Positions 42,357-54,179 are shown, numbered from the stretch's first letter. The stretch: DNA of 64,000 nt from Pollenia angustigena (GCA_930367215.1 OV884059.1:244217803-244281802); one strand, 5' to 3'. The notes: generated from the sequence alone by a model not told the origin. Numbers and translations are program-made.

Positions 42357-42641
42357 TAAACCCTTTGACGACGAATGGGACAAATATGTCCCATTTAGTT
42401 TTTTCGTCATTTAATCTACAATTTCGAATGGATTTTGATTTAATTCGCGTTGTTCGATAAAAAACAAACGCTTTCTTTAGTACACAGAAAGAAAAACAAT
42501 CGGGATAAAAAAGTTTCTTATGATTACTTAAGGTACGAGTCGTACTCAAAAATTCAAGTACGAATAACACTTAAACGTACTCAAAACAACCCAAAATGGG
42601 ATTACTTTCAAAAATATGCATGTATTACTATCATGTTTAAC
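42357..42641. repeat. Fragments: piggyBac-like end, then ACACAGAAA-type MITE
   Basis: AAACCCTTTGACGACGAATG with GGACAAATATGTCCC resembles a piggyBac-type end (compare 57884-58055). From about 42482, ACACAGAAAGAAAAACAATC and GTTTCTTATGATTAC match the start of the element at 52894. The two short frames here are not genes. Confidence 0.5.
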
Positions 42642-43098
42642 CAGTGTTCGAAAATAAACACTAAATATCGTTCTTTAATGTTCGGTTTGGTAGATTTGTG
42701 GAAATAACGTTTCCCTGTTTGTCATCTTTCGAACACAAAAATAATGCTGTTTTCATCATACTCAACAAATGATGAGAACATTAAATTCCGTTCGGTTTTT
42801 TTTGAAAATCCACGAACTTCAATGTGTTCGGTTCGGCTCGTTAATGTTCGTCGCTTTTTGCTGATAAAAAAAAAACCAAACATTTTTTACAAAAACAAAA
42901 TACACACACGAAAAAAACATTATAGAACATTAAAATATAATGTTTTTCTACAGTATCACTACAATTGTTCTGTTTTTTAACGAAGAACCGAACATTATTA
43001 AGGTTTGTGTATGTTTACACAAACACTAAAAAAATAGATATCGTTCTTCGGTGTGTGAGCCAAACGCTAAATAATGTACTGTTTATTTTCGAACACTG
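42642..43098. mobile_element. hAT-type MITE with 8-bp duplication
   Basis: 457 bp. Ends CAGTGTTCGAAAATAAACA and TGTTTATTTTCGAACACTG, flanked by perfect TGTTTAAC (42634-42641, 43099-43106). The interior repeats AACATT and CGTTCTT motifs. No transposase. Confidence 0.9.
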
Positions 43099-43106
43099 TG
43101 TTTAAC

Positions 43107-43980
43107 CCTCGGCTTATTCATGTTTTGATTATATACACTAAGAGAAAAATGACAAACTAAATTTAGAAACAAAATTCTTGAATTTAGAAATTTGGTCAGT
43201 AAGATTAACGTTCTTAAATTTTTAGAATGAATTCTAAAAATCAAGATAGCAATCTTAATTTTAAAATCGTATTCTTCAATATTTTAAAATCTTACAAGTG
43301 ATAAGCGAGACAAGATTATCCAAATCATAATTCAGGAAATCTTAAAAAACAATCTCACACTTCATGCCCACGATTTCTCACTTATATTGACAGAAATTTG
43401 GGAAGTTTTTCTCACTGAGAGTGAGGTTAAGGTAATTCTAATAACAACAAGTTGTAATCATGACTACACACAGAAAACCAATTGGTTTAAAAACGGTTGC
43501 AGTAATAAAATATTGATGAAGATATATAATTTATTAGTGCAACTATTAAAAATGTATAGTTCTAACTGATTTTTAATTCTATTGATTATTAAAGCGTTAT
43601 TCTAACTGAAATCTGATCCCTTCAATTATTTTATTAGTTATGATAACTAATTTAATTTAGTTCTAAAAATTAGTACACATGGTTAGAATCACAACCGAAT
43701 TTAATACAGTGCAATACTGAATATTGGTCTTTGCAATTAATAATTTGCTTTCATCAATAAATTTTGTAATATAAATGTTAATTCATTTATTGCAGCTTAT
43801 TATCGATTGCTAGTATAGTTTCAATTCGAGTACAACAAATGTAACTATAATTATTTGGTATTCCAGCCATGGTGGAATAAACTACGCCAGATGATGATTT
43901 TTGTCTAGGTTTATGTCAAAGTTGTGTTTATGTTTACAAAAAGTCCACGTTTTGTGCTGTGATTATTGTATTTTATTAAA
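43107..43980. other. Spacer with MITE ends, no gene
   Basis: TACACTAAGAGAAAAATGAC (about 43134) and TTTTTCTCACTGAGAGTG (about 43408) may be the ends of an old ~290-bp element. ACACACAGAAAACC at about 43465 is another such end. Short frames have no recognisable product. Confidence 0.4.
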
Positions 43981-44154
43981 GTTTTTGATAATAATTAGTA
44001 TTGTGTTAATTTTGTTGAACTATTTATGGTTTTTGATCAAAATTTTCAATATTTTTAATCAGGCTTAAGTTCATCAAATTTAAATTTCATTAAATTATTC
44101 TTATGAAGATAGGAATTATACAACATGAAAATTAATTAAAATTGTTATTGATAA

Positions 44155-45577
44155 CACGGTGCTACAAATGAGCACTTTTTTTATACTTGAAAAGCGATCT
44201 AGTGTAGGTTATAGACCTTACTGAGTACATCATAAGTAAATTTTAAAAAGTTCGGAAACACCCTCAAATTTCTGAGTTATTCCGAAAAACCCATTTTTGG
44301 GTAGGTTCGAGTACTTATGAACACGTAACTCAGTTGATTATTATCCGATTTTTATTTTTTTAACGGTTTCAGAAAGAAGAGACATGTGCCTTTCTAAATG
44401 TATACACTTTTTTGGTTTGTGTATACATTTTTTGTAGTGATATTCTTAATTATATCTGATTTTAATTTGATTTTTTCTCGATTTTTCAAATTTAGTGCCA
44501 TTTTTTTAAATTAGTTTGTTTAGAAACATACCAATATGTATACACACTATTAAAGCTAATTTAGTTTTGAGTTAAACCAGCTTTCATTTAATAAAAGAAG
44601 TATTCACAATGCCCTTTACTTTCTGAAATTATAATAAATTAAATTTTTTTATGAATTAAACAATGTTCTAAAATGTTTTAAAATTATAAGCAATTTATTT
44701 CTTATACACACTCTACATACCAAAGTATGGTTTGTCATTGCGTTTGTGTGTTTTTCAAAAATATAACAATTGACATAAAATGCTTACAAAAAAAAAAATT
44801 TGGGCTGAGGATCTGAGATGGCATAAGTGGCGCCAAGACTTTAAAGTCGGATTAAAAATGAAGCCACTGTGAAGCCATGAACACCGATATGCGATTTGAT
44901 GAGATAAGAATTTAAATGGCAGCGCTATAATAAAAAACCAAAAGGGCTGTATTTGTGGGTGTAGCAGAAAAAAATACAAATATTTCCTGTTTTAGAAAGT
45001 TTATTGACATACCTTTCATTCTACGGGGAGACTGGCATAATTTTTGTTTTGTATGGAGGTTGACCCGGTCTATTGAACAATATTTGAAAAAGCTAAATTT
45101 TTCACTTTTGAAAAACCTTAATAACTTTTTTATTTTTTGTTCGATTTTATTAAATGAAAGCTGGTTTAACTCAAAACTAAATTAGCTTTAATAGTGTGTA
45201 TACGTATTGGTATGTTTCTAAACAAAATAATTTAAAAAAATGGCACCAAATTTGAAAAATCGAGAAAAAATCAAATTAAAATCAGATATAATTAAGAATA
45301 TCACTACAAAAATTTTATACACCTACCAAAAAGTGTATACATTTAGAAAGGCACACGTCTCTTCTTTCTGAAACCATTAAAAAAATAAAAATCGGATAAA
45401 AATCAACTGAGTTACGTGTTGATAAGTACTCGAACCTGCCCGAAAATGGTTTTTTCGGAATAACTCCGAAATTTGAGGGTGTTTCCGACAATTTTAAAAC
45501 TGATTTGAGATCTACTCAACAAGGTTTTCAACTTACACAAGGTCATTTTCCAAGTATATTTTCACTGTAGCACCGTG
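44155..45577. mobile_element. 1.4-kb element with ~440-bp inverted repeats, TAA duplication
   Basis: Ends CACGGTGCTAC and GTAGCACCGTG. Inverted arms run about 44155-44597 and 45143-45577, ending inward at TTTCATTTAATAAAA and its complement, with roughly one mismatch per ten bases. TAA flanks both sides (44152-44154, 45578-45580), and removing the element restores the uninterrupted sequence seen at 46134-46160. The ~545-bp core has no transposase. TWA duplication and CAC start allow PIF/Harbinger or a Chapaev-like group. Confidence 0.88.
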
Positions 45578-45599
45578 TAATCATTCATTCTTGACTGAC

Positions 45600-45672
45600 C
45601 TGAGATTCGAACCCAGGCGGCTGGTTACCCTGACATGTTTCGATCGCTACCACTCGATCTCCTCAGAGGGTT
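45600..45672 (-). other. tRNA-like block (A-box and B-box arms)
   Basis: On the - strand GATCGAGTGGTAGCGATC folds as a D-arm and CTGGGTTCGAATCTCAG as a five-pair T-arm with a TTCGAAT loop, about 45 bases apart. No anticodon or acceptor stem forms. Looks like a Pol III internal promoter inherited from a tRNA. Confidence 0.6.
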
Positions 45673-46439
45673 TTACCGTCTTACACTCGCAGCCATCGAC
45701 GACTGCTGACGTCAATAGTCAAACATCAATCCCCAAACCAAATTGTATTTTAACCTTTGGTAGATCGAAATTTGCTTTTTTGAATGACTATCCATTTTTA
45801 ATTGATTTTACATGTTTTTCCTTTACCTCTGTTTTTTCGTCCTTTTTGTCAAGAATCCTTCTTGAAGTCCAAAGTACATTTTCGTTTTTTCATGTTTGTC
45901 TTTCTTTTTCTTGTTGACCTTTTTCAGCACAACTTGAAGGACAAATGTACACATAGAGTTCGTGCCTTAGCTTTAACAATAATTAGTATTGTGGTTATTT
46001 TGTCGAACTTTTTATGGTTTTTTAATTCAAATTTTATTATTTTTAATCAGGCTTAAGTTCATCAAATTTAATTTTCATTAAATTATTTTTATGAAGAAAG
46101 GAATTTTACAACATGAAAATTAATTAAAATTGTTATTGATAATCATTCATTCTTGACTGACCTGAGATTCGAACCCAGGCGGCTGGCCTGAGATTCGAAC
46201 CCAGGCGGCTGGTTACCCTGACATGTTTCGATCGCTGTCACTCGATCTCCTCAGAGGGTTTTCAAAAAGTACGAGAAAACAGAGGTAAAGGAAAAACATG
46301 TAAAATCAATTAAAAACGGATAATCATTCAAAAAAGCAAAATTCGATCTATCAAAGGTTAAAATACAATTTAGTTTAAGGATTGATGTTTTACTATTGAC
46401 GTAAGCAGTCGTCGATGGCTGCGAGTGTAAGACGGCAAA

Positions 46440-46545
46440 GCCCTCTGAGGAGATCGAGTTGCAGCGATCGAAACATGTCAGGGTAACCAGCCGCCTGGGT
46501 TCGAATCTCAGGCCAGCCGCCTGGGTTCGAATCTCAGGTCAGTCA
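46440..46545 (+). other. tRNA-like block with duplicated B box
   Basis: Inverted copy of 45600-45672: GATCGAGTTGCAGCGATC then GGGTTCGAATCTCAG twice, 23 bp apart (CAGCCGCCTGGGTTCGAATC repeated). Confidence 0.6.
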
Positions 46546-46620
46546 AGAATGAATGATAACAATAAAAATTTTAAATAATTTTCATGTTTTTGATAATTTT
46601 AAATTTTAATAAATAAGATA

Positions 46621-46861
46621 CTGACCATAATTAAATAAAAATTGGCTTAAAGTTTATTTATTTTAACACGTACCGCGGCACGCTTTAGTTTTTGTTTAAG
46701 CTATTTTGTGACGTAAACGGTGATATAATTTCCATTTTTGTTGTAATGTTGTATTTGTTGCCGTAACGATGCCACCTGCTTATTCCACCATGTTCACAAC
46801 AACAACAAAAAAAAGCTATATGTCCCAATTTTTACTAAATTTTCTGTCAAAAAATTAAATA
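46621..46861. other. Spacer, nothing recognised
   Basis: No gene or element boundary seen. Confidence 0.4.
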
Positions 46862-47396
46862 TACAGTGAAACTTCGATATTACGAACTTCGTTATAACGA
46901 AAAACTCAATATAACGAATTTTTAGCTGAGTCCCTTGAAAAAACCCTTTTTATTGCAAAGTTTTTAATGCAAAAATGCTCTATAGCTATAACGAAGAAAT
47001 TCTGAGCTATAAAGCCTCTATATAGAGAAGTATTTTTTCATACGCCTCTATACAACGAAATTATATTTGAGAAATACATACATATAACATTTTAAGTGTG
47101 TAAGTCATTAAAATCCCGTTATCAAAAGCCTCTACACAACGAAGTCTTGAACTATAGCCTCCATACAACGAAGTTAGAACAAAGCAAAATTAAATTTTAA
47201 ACAAAACGGGGAAGTCCCTTTTAAAAACAACGAAAGGTACATAAATGTCTTTGTATATGTAAAGCGCTACAAATGTAGTCAGTTCTGTTTTGGTTCTTTG
47301 CCAAATAAAAACATAATTTTTTATTTAACTCTTAAATATTGAATTTTTATTATGTACATTAGACTGGTCGCAATTTTTTTTTTTTTGGCCCGTGTA

Positions 47397-47472
47397 GTGC
47401 CTAGGATGCCTCAAGAAGGGTCAAATGTATGACTGGAGTTGGTCTTGAGGCATCCTAGTCACTACACGGGCC
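47397..47472. repeat. Strong hairpin at the left end
   Basis: GGCCCGTGTAGTG and CCTAGGATGCCTCAAGA pair with TCTTGAGGCATCCTAG and CACTACACGGGCC, about 30 pairs with one or two irregularities and a ~16-base loop. Confidence 0.85.
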
Positions 47473-47788
47473 AAATATAAGAATTTCAATTATACACATA
47501 TGGTGGTTTAATAAAATTCTTAAATTAATTAAAATGTTTCGTCTTTTGTGAATACATAAAATCAAAAGTTGTGAACAGATTTTAATCATTTATAGCTTGT
47601 TTTGTTTGCAATATTGTTTTTTATATGACTCTATAAAATTGGAAGCATAGCTCCATTTTTAAATTTTTTATGAATTTTTAAAAACAAAAATTCCGAAATT
47701 TTAATAAAAAAATAATTTTTTTTTCCAGAAAAAAAAAATTATGTTTCTAAAACGACTGCGCATATAAGAAAAACGTTTTACCTTTCTT

Positions 47789-48250
47789 AAAGTAAATTTT
47801 ATTGCGGAATTTCGGTTTTTTTTAGTTTTTCAATAAGCTAAAGCGTTTTTGAGTTACGCGAACATATGTTGTGCAACATCCTTAATTTTCGAAATAACGG
47901 TATATCTCGAAAACCAAAGCCAATATGAAGAAAAAAGTTTTAACTTTCTTAAAGTAAATTTTATTGCGGAATTTGGTTTTTTTTTTTTTTTTTTGTTTTT
48001 CAATAAACTAAAGCGTTTTTGAGTTAGGCGAACATATGTTGTGCAACCTCCCTAATTTTCGAAATAACGGTATATCTCGAAAACCAAAGCCAATATGAAG
48101 AAAAAAGTTTTAACTTTCTTAAAGTAAATTTTATTGCCGAATTTCGGTTTTTTTTAGTTTTTCAATAAGCTAAAGCGTTTTTGAGTTGCGCGAACATATG
48201 TTGTGCAACATCCTTAATTTTCGAAATAACGGTATATCTCGAAAACTAAA
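47789..48250. repeat. Three ~165-bp tandem repeats
   Basis: AAAGTAAATTTTATTGCGG begins copies at 47789, 47951 and 48121. Each contains TTTTTGAGTTACGCGAACAT and ATATCTCGAAAACC. Copies 2 and 3 are very similar. Spacing differs through T-run length. Confidence 0.85.
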
Positions 48251-48679
48251 GCTAACCTAAAAAAACGGCTAGCACCACTGGATTCAGCGACCCCGAATTA
48301 GTTAAAATTAGTTAAAAATCTTTCGTTCGTATCATACTAAAATATTAAACTGCAAATACTTTAATCTATCTATACAATATATAATTTCTTAGTATTTCAG
48401 GATGTTTGCATGTATGTCCTATTCTTTCCGCAACTTTCTGAAGCCATCTGATGACATAGGAAGCTGAAATTTGGCATACTTAAATTATTTTCTCTGCGGA
48501 AGATCGTAACGAAGCCAGATTTTCGATTTTCGGTCTTTTAGACCGGCTTTTCATCTAGTATCTGATTGAATAGATGTTTTTTTTATCATATGGGGAACTT
48601 TGGGCCCCACTTGGCACGACTAGGCACCGTCGGATTGAGCTGAAAAATTAGGACTTGATTTCTTACACCAAACCTCATA
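48251..48679. other. Interior of the hAT-like element, no gene
   Basis: No coding sequence recognised before the mariner left end. GGTCTTTTAGACC at about 48532 is a short palindrome. Confidence 0.4.
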
Positions 48680-49993
48680 TCGGGTGTTTTTTTTACAGGT
48701 TTGTTTTTCGAATAGAGATAAAACTGGCATTTTGTGGTCAAATCTGGCAACTCTAATGTCATTTATGTTCAGTTTGGTTTGCCATTTCATCATGAACAGG
48801 TTGACAAAAGAACAACGCTTGCAAATCGTGCAAATTTATTTCGAAAATAACGGCTCAGTTCGCGAAGTTTACCGCAAACTCCGTCCATTTTATGGTCGAC
48901 ATAATCGTCCATCAGAGCAATTAATTCGGTTAACCATGGATCGTTTTCGCACTACGTTTACTCTATGTGATAATACGCATCCGCAGAGACGTCGAACAGT
49001 GCGCACCGAAGAAATAATTGCCGCTGTATAGCAAAGTGTTGAAGAGGACCCGAATGAATCGATTCGCCACCGTGCACAGCAATTGGAGCTTTGTCCATCA
49101 ACTTTATGGAAGATTTTGCGCAAAGATCTTGGCTTGCGACCTTACAAGATCCAGCTTGTGCAAGAATTAAAGCCGCGAGACCATGCAATGCGTCGTGATT
49201 TTGGTGTATGGGCCGAAAATGAGATTGATCTCGATGCTGATTTTCATCGCAAAATTTTGTTCAGTGATGAGTCTCATTTTTGGTTGAATGGCTACGTCAA
49301 CAAGCAAAATTGCCGCATTTGGAGTGAAGAGAATCCACATGAGACCCTTGAGATGCCATTACATCCACAAAAACTGACTGTTTGGTGTGCTCTATGGGCT
49401 GGTGGAGTCATTGGGCCATACTTCTTCCGAAATAATGCTCGAGAGGCAGTTACCGTTAATGGAGACCGGTATAGAGCCATGATAACCGACTATTTTGTTC
49501 CCGAATTGGATGGCATGAATGTGGATGAGTTGTGGTTCCAACAAGACGGCGCTACATGCCACACAGCGCACGCCACAATCGATTTATTGAAGGAAACATT
49601 CGATGAGCGCATAATTTCGCGGAATGGACCTGTCAATCGGCCACCAAGATCGTGTGATTTGACACCATTGGATTATTTTCTTTGGGGATATGTGAAGTCG
49701 CTCGTCTACGCCAACAAACCAGAAACGTTAGGGGAATTGGAAGCCAACATTCGTGGCGTTATTGCCGACATACGGCCCCATATGCTCGAAAAAGTGGTTG
49801 AAAATTGGACCTGTAGAATTGGCTTTATTCGAGCCAGCCGCGGCGGCCACATGCCTGAAATCATATTTAAACATTATTGGCATAAAATTATCCTTCCAAT
49901 AAAGCCAAATTGATGGTCATTAAAACGATTTTCTCGATTTTCTTGTGTTTTATTTCAATTTGAAGTTCTATACCACTGAAAAAAAACACCCGA
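48680..49993 (+). mobile_element. Mariner-type transposon, innermost of the nest
   Basis: Ends TCGGGTGTTTTTTTTACAGG and AAAAAAAACACCCGA, flanked by TA (48678-48679, 49994-49995). 1,314 bp with one transposase gene. Confidence 0.88.
48792..49913 (+). pseudogene. Mariner-type transposase with one in-frame stop
   Basis: 373-codon frame from ATG 48792 (MNRLTKEQRLQIVQIYFEN) to TGA, broken only by TAG at 49029-49031; the frame is otherwise unchanged across it. The N-terminal helix-turn-helix (DUF4817-like, NNGSVREVYRKLRPFYG) binds the ends. The DDE_3-type catalytic core has LFSDESHFWLNG, LWFQQDGATCHTA and PPRSCDLTPLDYFLWGYVKS, giving three Asp with about 36 residues between the last two. The C-terminus ends HYWHKIILP. 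It cuts and pastes the element at TA sites. The near-intact state suggests recent activity. A degenerate relative is at 40590-41480. Confidence 0.92.
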
Positions 49994-50250
49994 TATTTAA
50001 AGCAGCGCAAACATTTAAATTTAAAAAAAAAAAAAAAATCCCATACAAGATGCGACAAGTCTAATGTACATAGTATTTTCGTGTAAAATAGAATTTGGAC
50101 AAAAAAAACTGTAGTTATAACGAATTGTTTTCGTATTTCTTTAAATTTCGTTATACCAAGGTTTCACAATGCATATGTATAACGAATCAATAGCTATAAC
50201 GAAGTGTTCTTCGACCCCCTTCAGATTCGTTATATCGAAGTTTCACTGTA

Positions 50251-50520
50251 ATAAAATAATTTTAATTTCATATTAAAATAAATAAGTTTGCGTTCAAAAA
50301 AGAAAAATGTGCAAAACTTAATAAATAGAGTAAGTAATTTACGTATTTTTATAATTATGTACAAATGCATTATATTTCTTATAAATCTAAACTGGGAATC
50401 TCATGAAGAGCATTAATCGTCCACGAGCGCAATTTTTAATTGTAAAAGATTCCTCGCACGGGAGAAACTGTTACACAAGCTGATTCCTCTGCGAGATACT
50501 TCTACAACACAGCGAAAGAC
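50251..50520. other. Spacer, nothing recognised
   Basis: AT-rich; no gene. Confidence 0.4.
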
Positions 50521-51258
50521 GCTTGCAACGCGAAATGAATCTAGAATATCAGTAGAGCAAATCTGCTAAAGCGTTTTGAAAAGTTAGTTTGGGTTCCCGA
50601 CATATGGGCCCCTAATTGTTTTGAATTTTTTGAAAAGGCGTTTAGTATAAGTCAAAAAAATATACTTTATGTACTTCTAAGCTAAAAAATAATTTCAGAT
50701 GTCTTTAGCAAAATCGTATGGCGATTCTTTTCTTAGGATTTCTTAGAATATATTAATATTATATCACTCATTTTAAGGGTTAATTTTTGTCCTTTTTTTA
50801 ACTTCCCAACAAAAGTATACTAAAACGGCACTTTAGAGGGTTAAAACAGTTCCAGGAATATTTTCTGCATCAACTTTTACTAGGGACCAAAGTTTCGTGC
50901 AATGTATGTAAAACGGATTTTCGAAATTCCTGGCCTTGAAATTTTTGAATTTCTAGAAAACCCATTTTACATAAATTGCATGAATTTTTGGTCTTAGAAG
51001 ACCACTAGTAGATGCAAAAAATATTCGTTTAACATTTTAAGCCTCTAAAGTGCCGTTTTAGTATACTTTTGTTATACATCTGAAATTATTTTTTAGCTCA
51101 GAAGTACATATAGTATATTTTTTTTGACTTATACCAAACAACTTTTGAAAAAATTCAAAAACTTTAGGGGCCCATATTTCGGGAACCCAAGCTAACTTTT
51201 CAAAACCATTTGGCAGATTTGCTCTACCAGTTTTCTAGTTTCATTTCGCGTTGCAAGT
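50521..51258. repeat. Long palindrome, ~320-bp arms
   Basis: The left arm from GCTTGCAACGCGAAATGAAT and the right arm ending TTTCGCGTTGCAAG meet near 50935. Matching blocks include TTTTGAAAAGTTAG, GGGTTCCCGA, CATCTGAAATTATTTTTTAG and AAGTATACTAAAACGGCAC. The left arm carries about 107 extra bases (50702-50808) absent from the right. No transposase or duplication seen. Confidence 0.8.
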
Positions 51259-52893
51259 ATTGAGGCTGTTTTTTGTTTTTTTTTTTTTTTTTTGTTGCAG
51301 AGTTTCATTTGAGATTTCTGTAAAGATTTTCTAATGAGGCTTTCTGAAAGCACATCAAGAATCTTATGAGACTCTTGTAAGAATTCCCTTACAACTTGTG
51401 GAATGCTCACACATATAACTGAGCCACCTAAACAAGAGCATGAAGCTTCTTGTTCATACAATTTTTAAGAATCAAACCTTAAGATCAGGAGTTCAACAAC
51501 GATCCTGTTGGAAAATCTTATTTGGCAGATCCTTACGTCGGCTTATTTAAAAAAAATTGTATTAACAAGTGCATTTTCATGTTTTAAAAATGCTCTTATT
51601 TAGGTAGCTCAGTAATTGTTATATGATTCATAAGGAGAGCTGCAAATGGTTCATTCCAAGATTAAAAGACAAGCGTGTCAGAAAATGTATAAAAAAAACT
51701 AATAAATCATATATCATATAATCATCAGAAGATTCTTTGAGGAGTTAGACAATCGTCTAACAAACATCCGATGCTATCTGGGCAATTTCTTAGACATACA
51801 TACATATGTACAATACATTTTCATGTACATATTGTTTATATTTTGCTCCGCGAGTACATTGGTCAAACAAATATGTTATAAGTACATTATATGAAAATCG
51901 CACAGTTTTTTTGTGATTTTCATATAATTTTTTCATTTATAAACTATACATAAAAATATTAATAAATAAATATTATATAAATATAATAAAATATATACGG
52001 TTAAAAAAATATATTGACAAAGACAATCAAATCTTTTGTTATGAACACCAATTATGTGTTTATTCAGTTGCATCTATCATATATTCGGGTGTAAGCATAT
52101 TTCTAATGTCTAATAATCATACTAACAACTAACAATATCTGTTGTTAAAACTAATAGTGTACTAAAATGTTGCTATCAAAAATATTATGCTAAGCAACGA
52201 AATTTTCAGTAATTGTAACCGAATTGTGTGATAGTACATGCAACCGGCGAAATTCGATTGGCGCCAAATTCGGTTGTGATCACGAATCTGTTTTCTCTGT
52301 GTATATTTAATAACATAATGTTTTAAAATTAAGGAATACTCTTATATTCCACGAATGGGGAAAAAAATCCCAGTGGAAAGTTGTGTTCAAAATATCGAAA
52401 CAAAAGAAGCAATAATGTGTGACTGACAGGAGCATCACTCAACAGTGTAGCTGTAATCTCATCTCGTTTAAAAGAAGAAGATGGTAAAACCGGGTCAAAA
52501 AATCATACGCAGAGTTCGGAAATTGATGAACGCGTTTTCGATTGCTGATTACAGCTTAACCCATTTTCTCTTAAAGTTTTCAGATTAACATTGACTTGTT
52601 CATAACACAGACAAAGATCAATTACTGTTTTCAAAATGGGAAGCATTTAAAAAGAAAATTGGTCTTTTTTATGAAAAAAACATATGTAACGATTTCTGTA
52701 AACAATTGTGTTACAATGCAAAATCATTACCATAATAAATACAAAATCAATAATAAAAATGTTTCACACGGAAACTAAGTATTCCCCTATACAATAGTAA
52801 TAGTGTAGGGTATTATAATTTAGTTCTAACTAACAGAATAGTCAGCTATTTTAAGGATCTTTGAAGTCAATTCTCTTTGCTTATTTTATGCCG
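51259..52893. other. AT-rich stretch, no gene recognised
   Basis: T run at about 51277-51294. GAATCTGTTTTCTCTGTGTA near 52283 looks like the right end of an ACACAGA-type MITE. Short frames (51192-51461 on -, 52596-52778 on +) resemble nothing known. Confidence 0.4.
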
Positions 52894-53522
52894 TACACAG
52901 AAAAAAGAACACTCGGGATAAAACAAGTTTCTTATGATTACACTAAAACGTTCTTAAAACAATCCTTAATTGGATTACTTCCGAAAACCAATCCCGGAAT
53001 TTCTTGAAATAAGTATAAAATTCTTAAATCAAGTAAAAAAATATTAAACTTTTCGTTGTGTTGATTTTCTATACACACGAAGGGTTAAAAAGTAAATTTG
53101 AACTCTTGCTTCTCATTTAGTTTATATTTTTGGTTAAATATGTACAAAAGATTTCTAAAGTCTTGTATCATTCTTTAAGGTGTAAAACGGGTAAGTAAAT
53201 CAATCATAATAATTTTTTCATTCTAATTTCTTTATGGCTTTTTTCAAGCACGAATTGGGGATAAAATCAACTTTATAATACTTGAATCCAGCGCGTTTTG
53301 AGATTGATTCAATCTTAGTTTTACTTAAATCAATCTCATTTTCAGACAATTTCAAGTACGCAATCGGGATTGAATATGGATAATTTAAGTATTTTGGGAT
53401 TGAAAATTCGTACTTGAATCAATCTTTCTGTACTTGATTCAAGAAAATCCGTACTCACCGTACTATTAATACCGCTTTGGATTGATTTGAGTACGGACGG
53501 ATTGATTTTTCTTCTGAGTGTA
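52894..53522. mobile_element. MITE with TACACAGAAAAA ends
   Basis: 629 bp. Left TACACAGAAAAAAGAACACTC, right GATTTTTCTTCTGAGTGTA. Repeated GATTGATTCAAG and GTACTTGA motifs inside. A related left end is at 42482. No coding content. Confidence 0.65.
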
Positions 53523-53758
53523 TTCGTGCTAACTATAAGATTTAGTTATGTCAATTGGGCTTATTTTTTGGCTAAGTTTGCTAATATCTCGGACTCTAAT
53601 TAATACTGTTGGGCACACTTTTAGTGCGGTATGTAAATTTATTGATTAACGCATTTGGAATTGGTCCTATAGTTTTCTCGCTGCATCTGAAAGTTTGAAG
53701 GGACACATGTGTCCAACTCGACGTCAAAGTTGAAATTAAAGGCAAATTTCTATTCTTT
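53523..53758. other. Spacer, nothing recognised
   Basis: Contains GGACACATGTGTCC at about 53699, a perfect 14-base palindrome like those in the piggyBac-like fragments. No gene. Confidence 0.4.
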
Positions 53759-54179
53759 TTATACCCTCCACCAAAATTAGGTGTGAAGAGGGTATACTAA
53801 GTATGTCATTTCGTGTGAAACTTTTTTATTATACATCTCAGACCCCATAAAGTATATATAGTCTGGGTCCTTGAGTAATTTTAGGTCGAATTAGCCATGT
53901 CCGTCTGTCTGTCTGTCCGTCTGTTGAAAACACGTTCACTTTCGAAAAACTCAAAAGAAATAAGCAAACTTGATGCCAAATTGCTTATAGTTATCCTAAG
54001 CAGTTTGGGATTAAAATCTTGCAAAATCGGTTCAGTAGGATCAGAGCTATGAATCAAAATGTGGAACCACCACCTAAAAAAATTGATAATTTTGGTACAA
54101 AAACTAACAAAAATGGTGGAATAATGCGCAGAATGATATAAGATTTCGCAAAAATTTGTTTTATTCGACTGGAAACATT

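Larger units (their letters stand above)
43985..46620. repeat. Fold-back locus with tRNA-like arms (locus B)
   Basis: Sequence shared with locus A (1105-1680) appears as a left arm 43985-44154, resumes at 45578 after an insertion, is repeated at about 45975-46160, and returns inverted at about 46235-46560. Both - and + copies contain GGGTTCGAATCTCAG; it is doubled at 46190 and 46510 by a 23-bp tandem duplication. AAACATGTAAAATCAATTAA and GACGTCAATAGTC blocks also occur inverted. Confidence 0.75.
47360..50063. mobile_element. hAT-like element nested in the pogo-like one
   Basis: Ends TAGACTGGTCGCA and TGCGACAAGTCTA, flanked by ATGTACAT on both sides (47352-47359, 50064-50071), an 8-bp duplication. 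Contains a 30-bp-stem hairpin, three ~165-bp tandem repeats, and the mariner insertion. No hAT transposase recognised. Confidence 0.8.
46864..50248. mobile_element. Pogo/Tigger-like element, outer shell of a nest
   Basis: Ends CAGTGAAACTTCGATATTAC and TTATATCGAAGTTTCACTG flanked by TA (46862-46863, 50249-50250). ATAACGAA motifs recur near both ends. TA target and CAGTGAAAC ends are typical of pogo-type Tc1/mariner elements. Its own sequence (46864-47359 and 50064-50248) holds no transposase. The rest is the hAT-like and mariner insertions. Confidence 0.8.
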
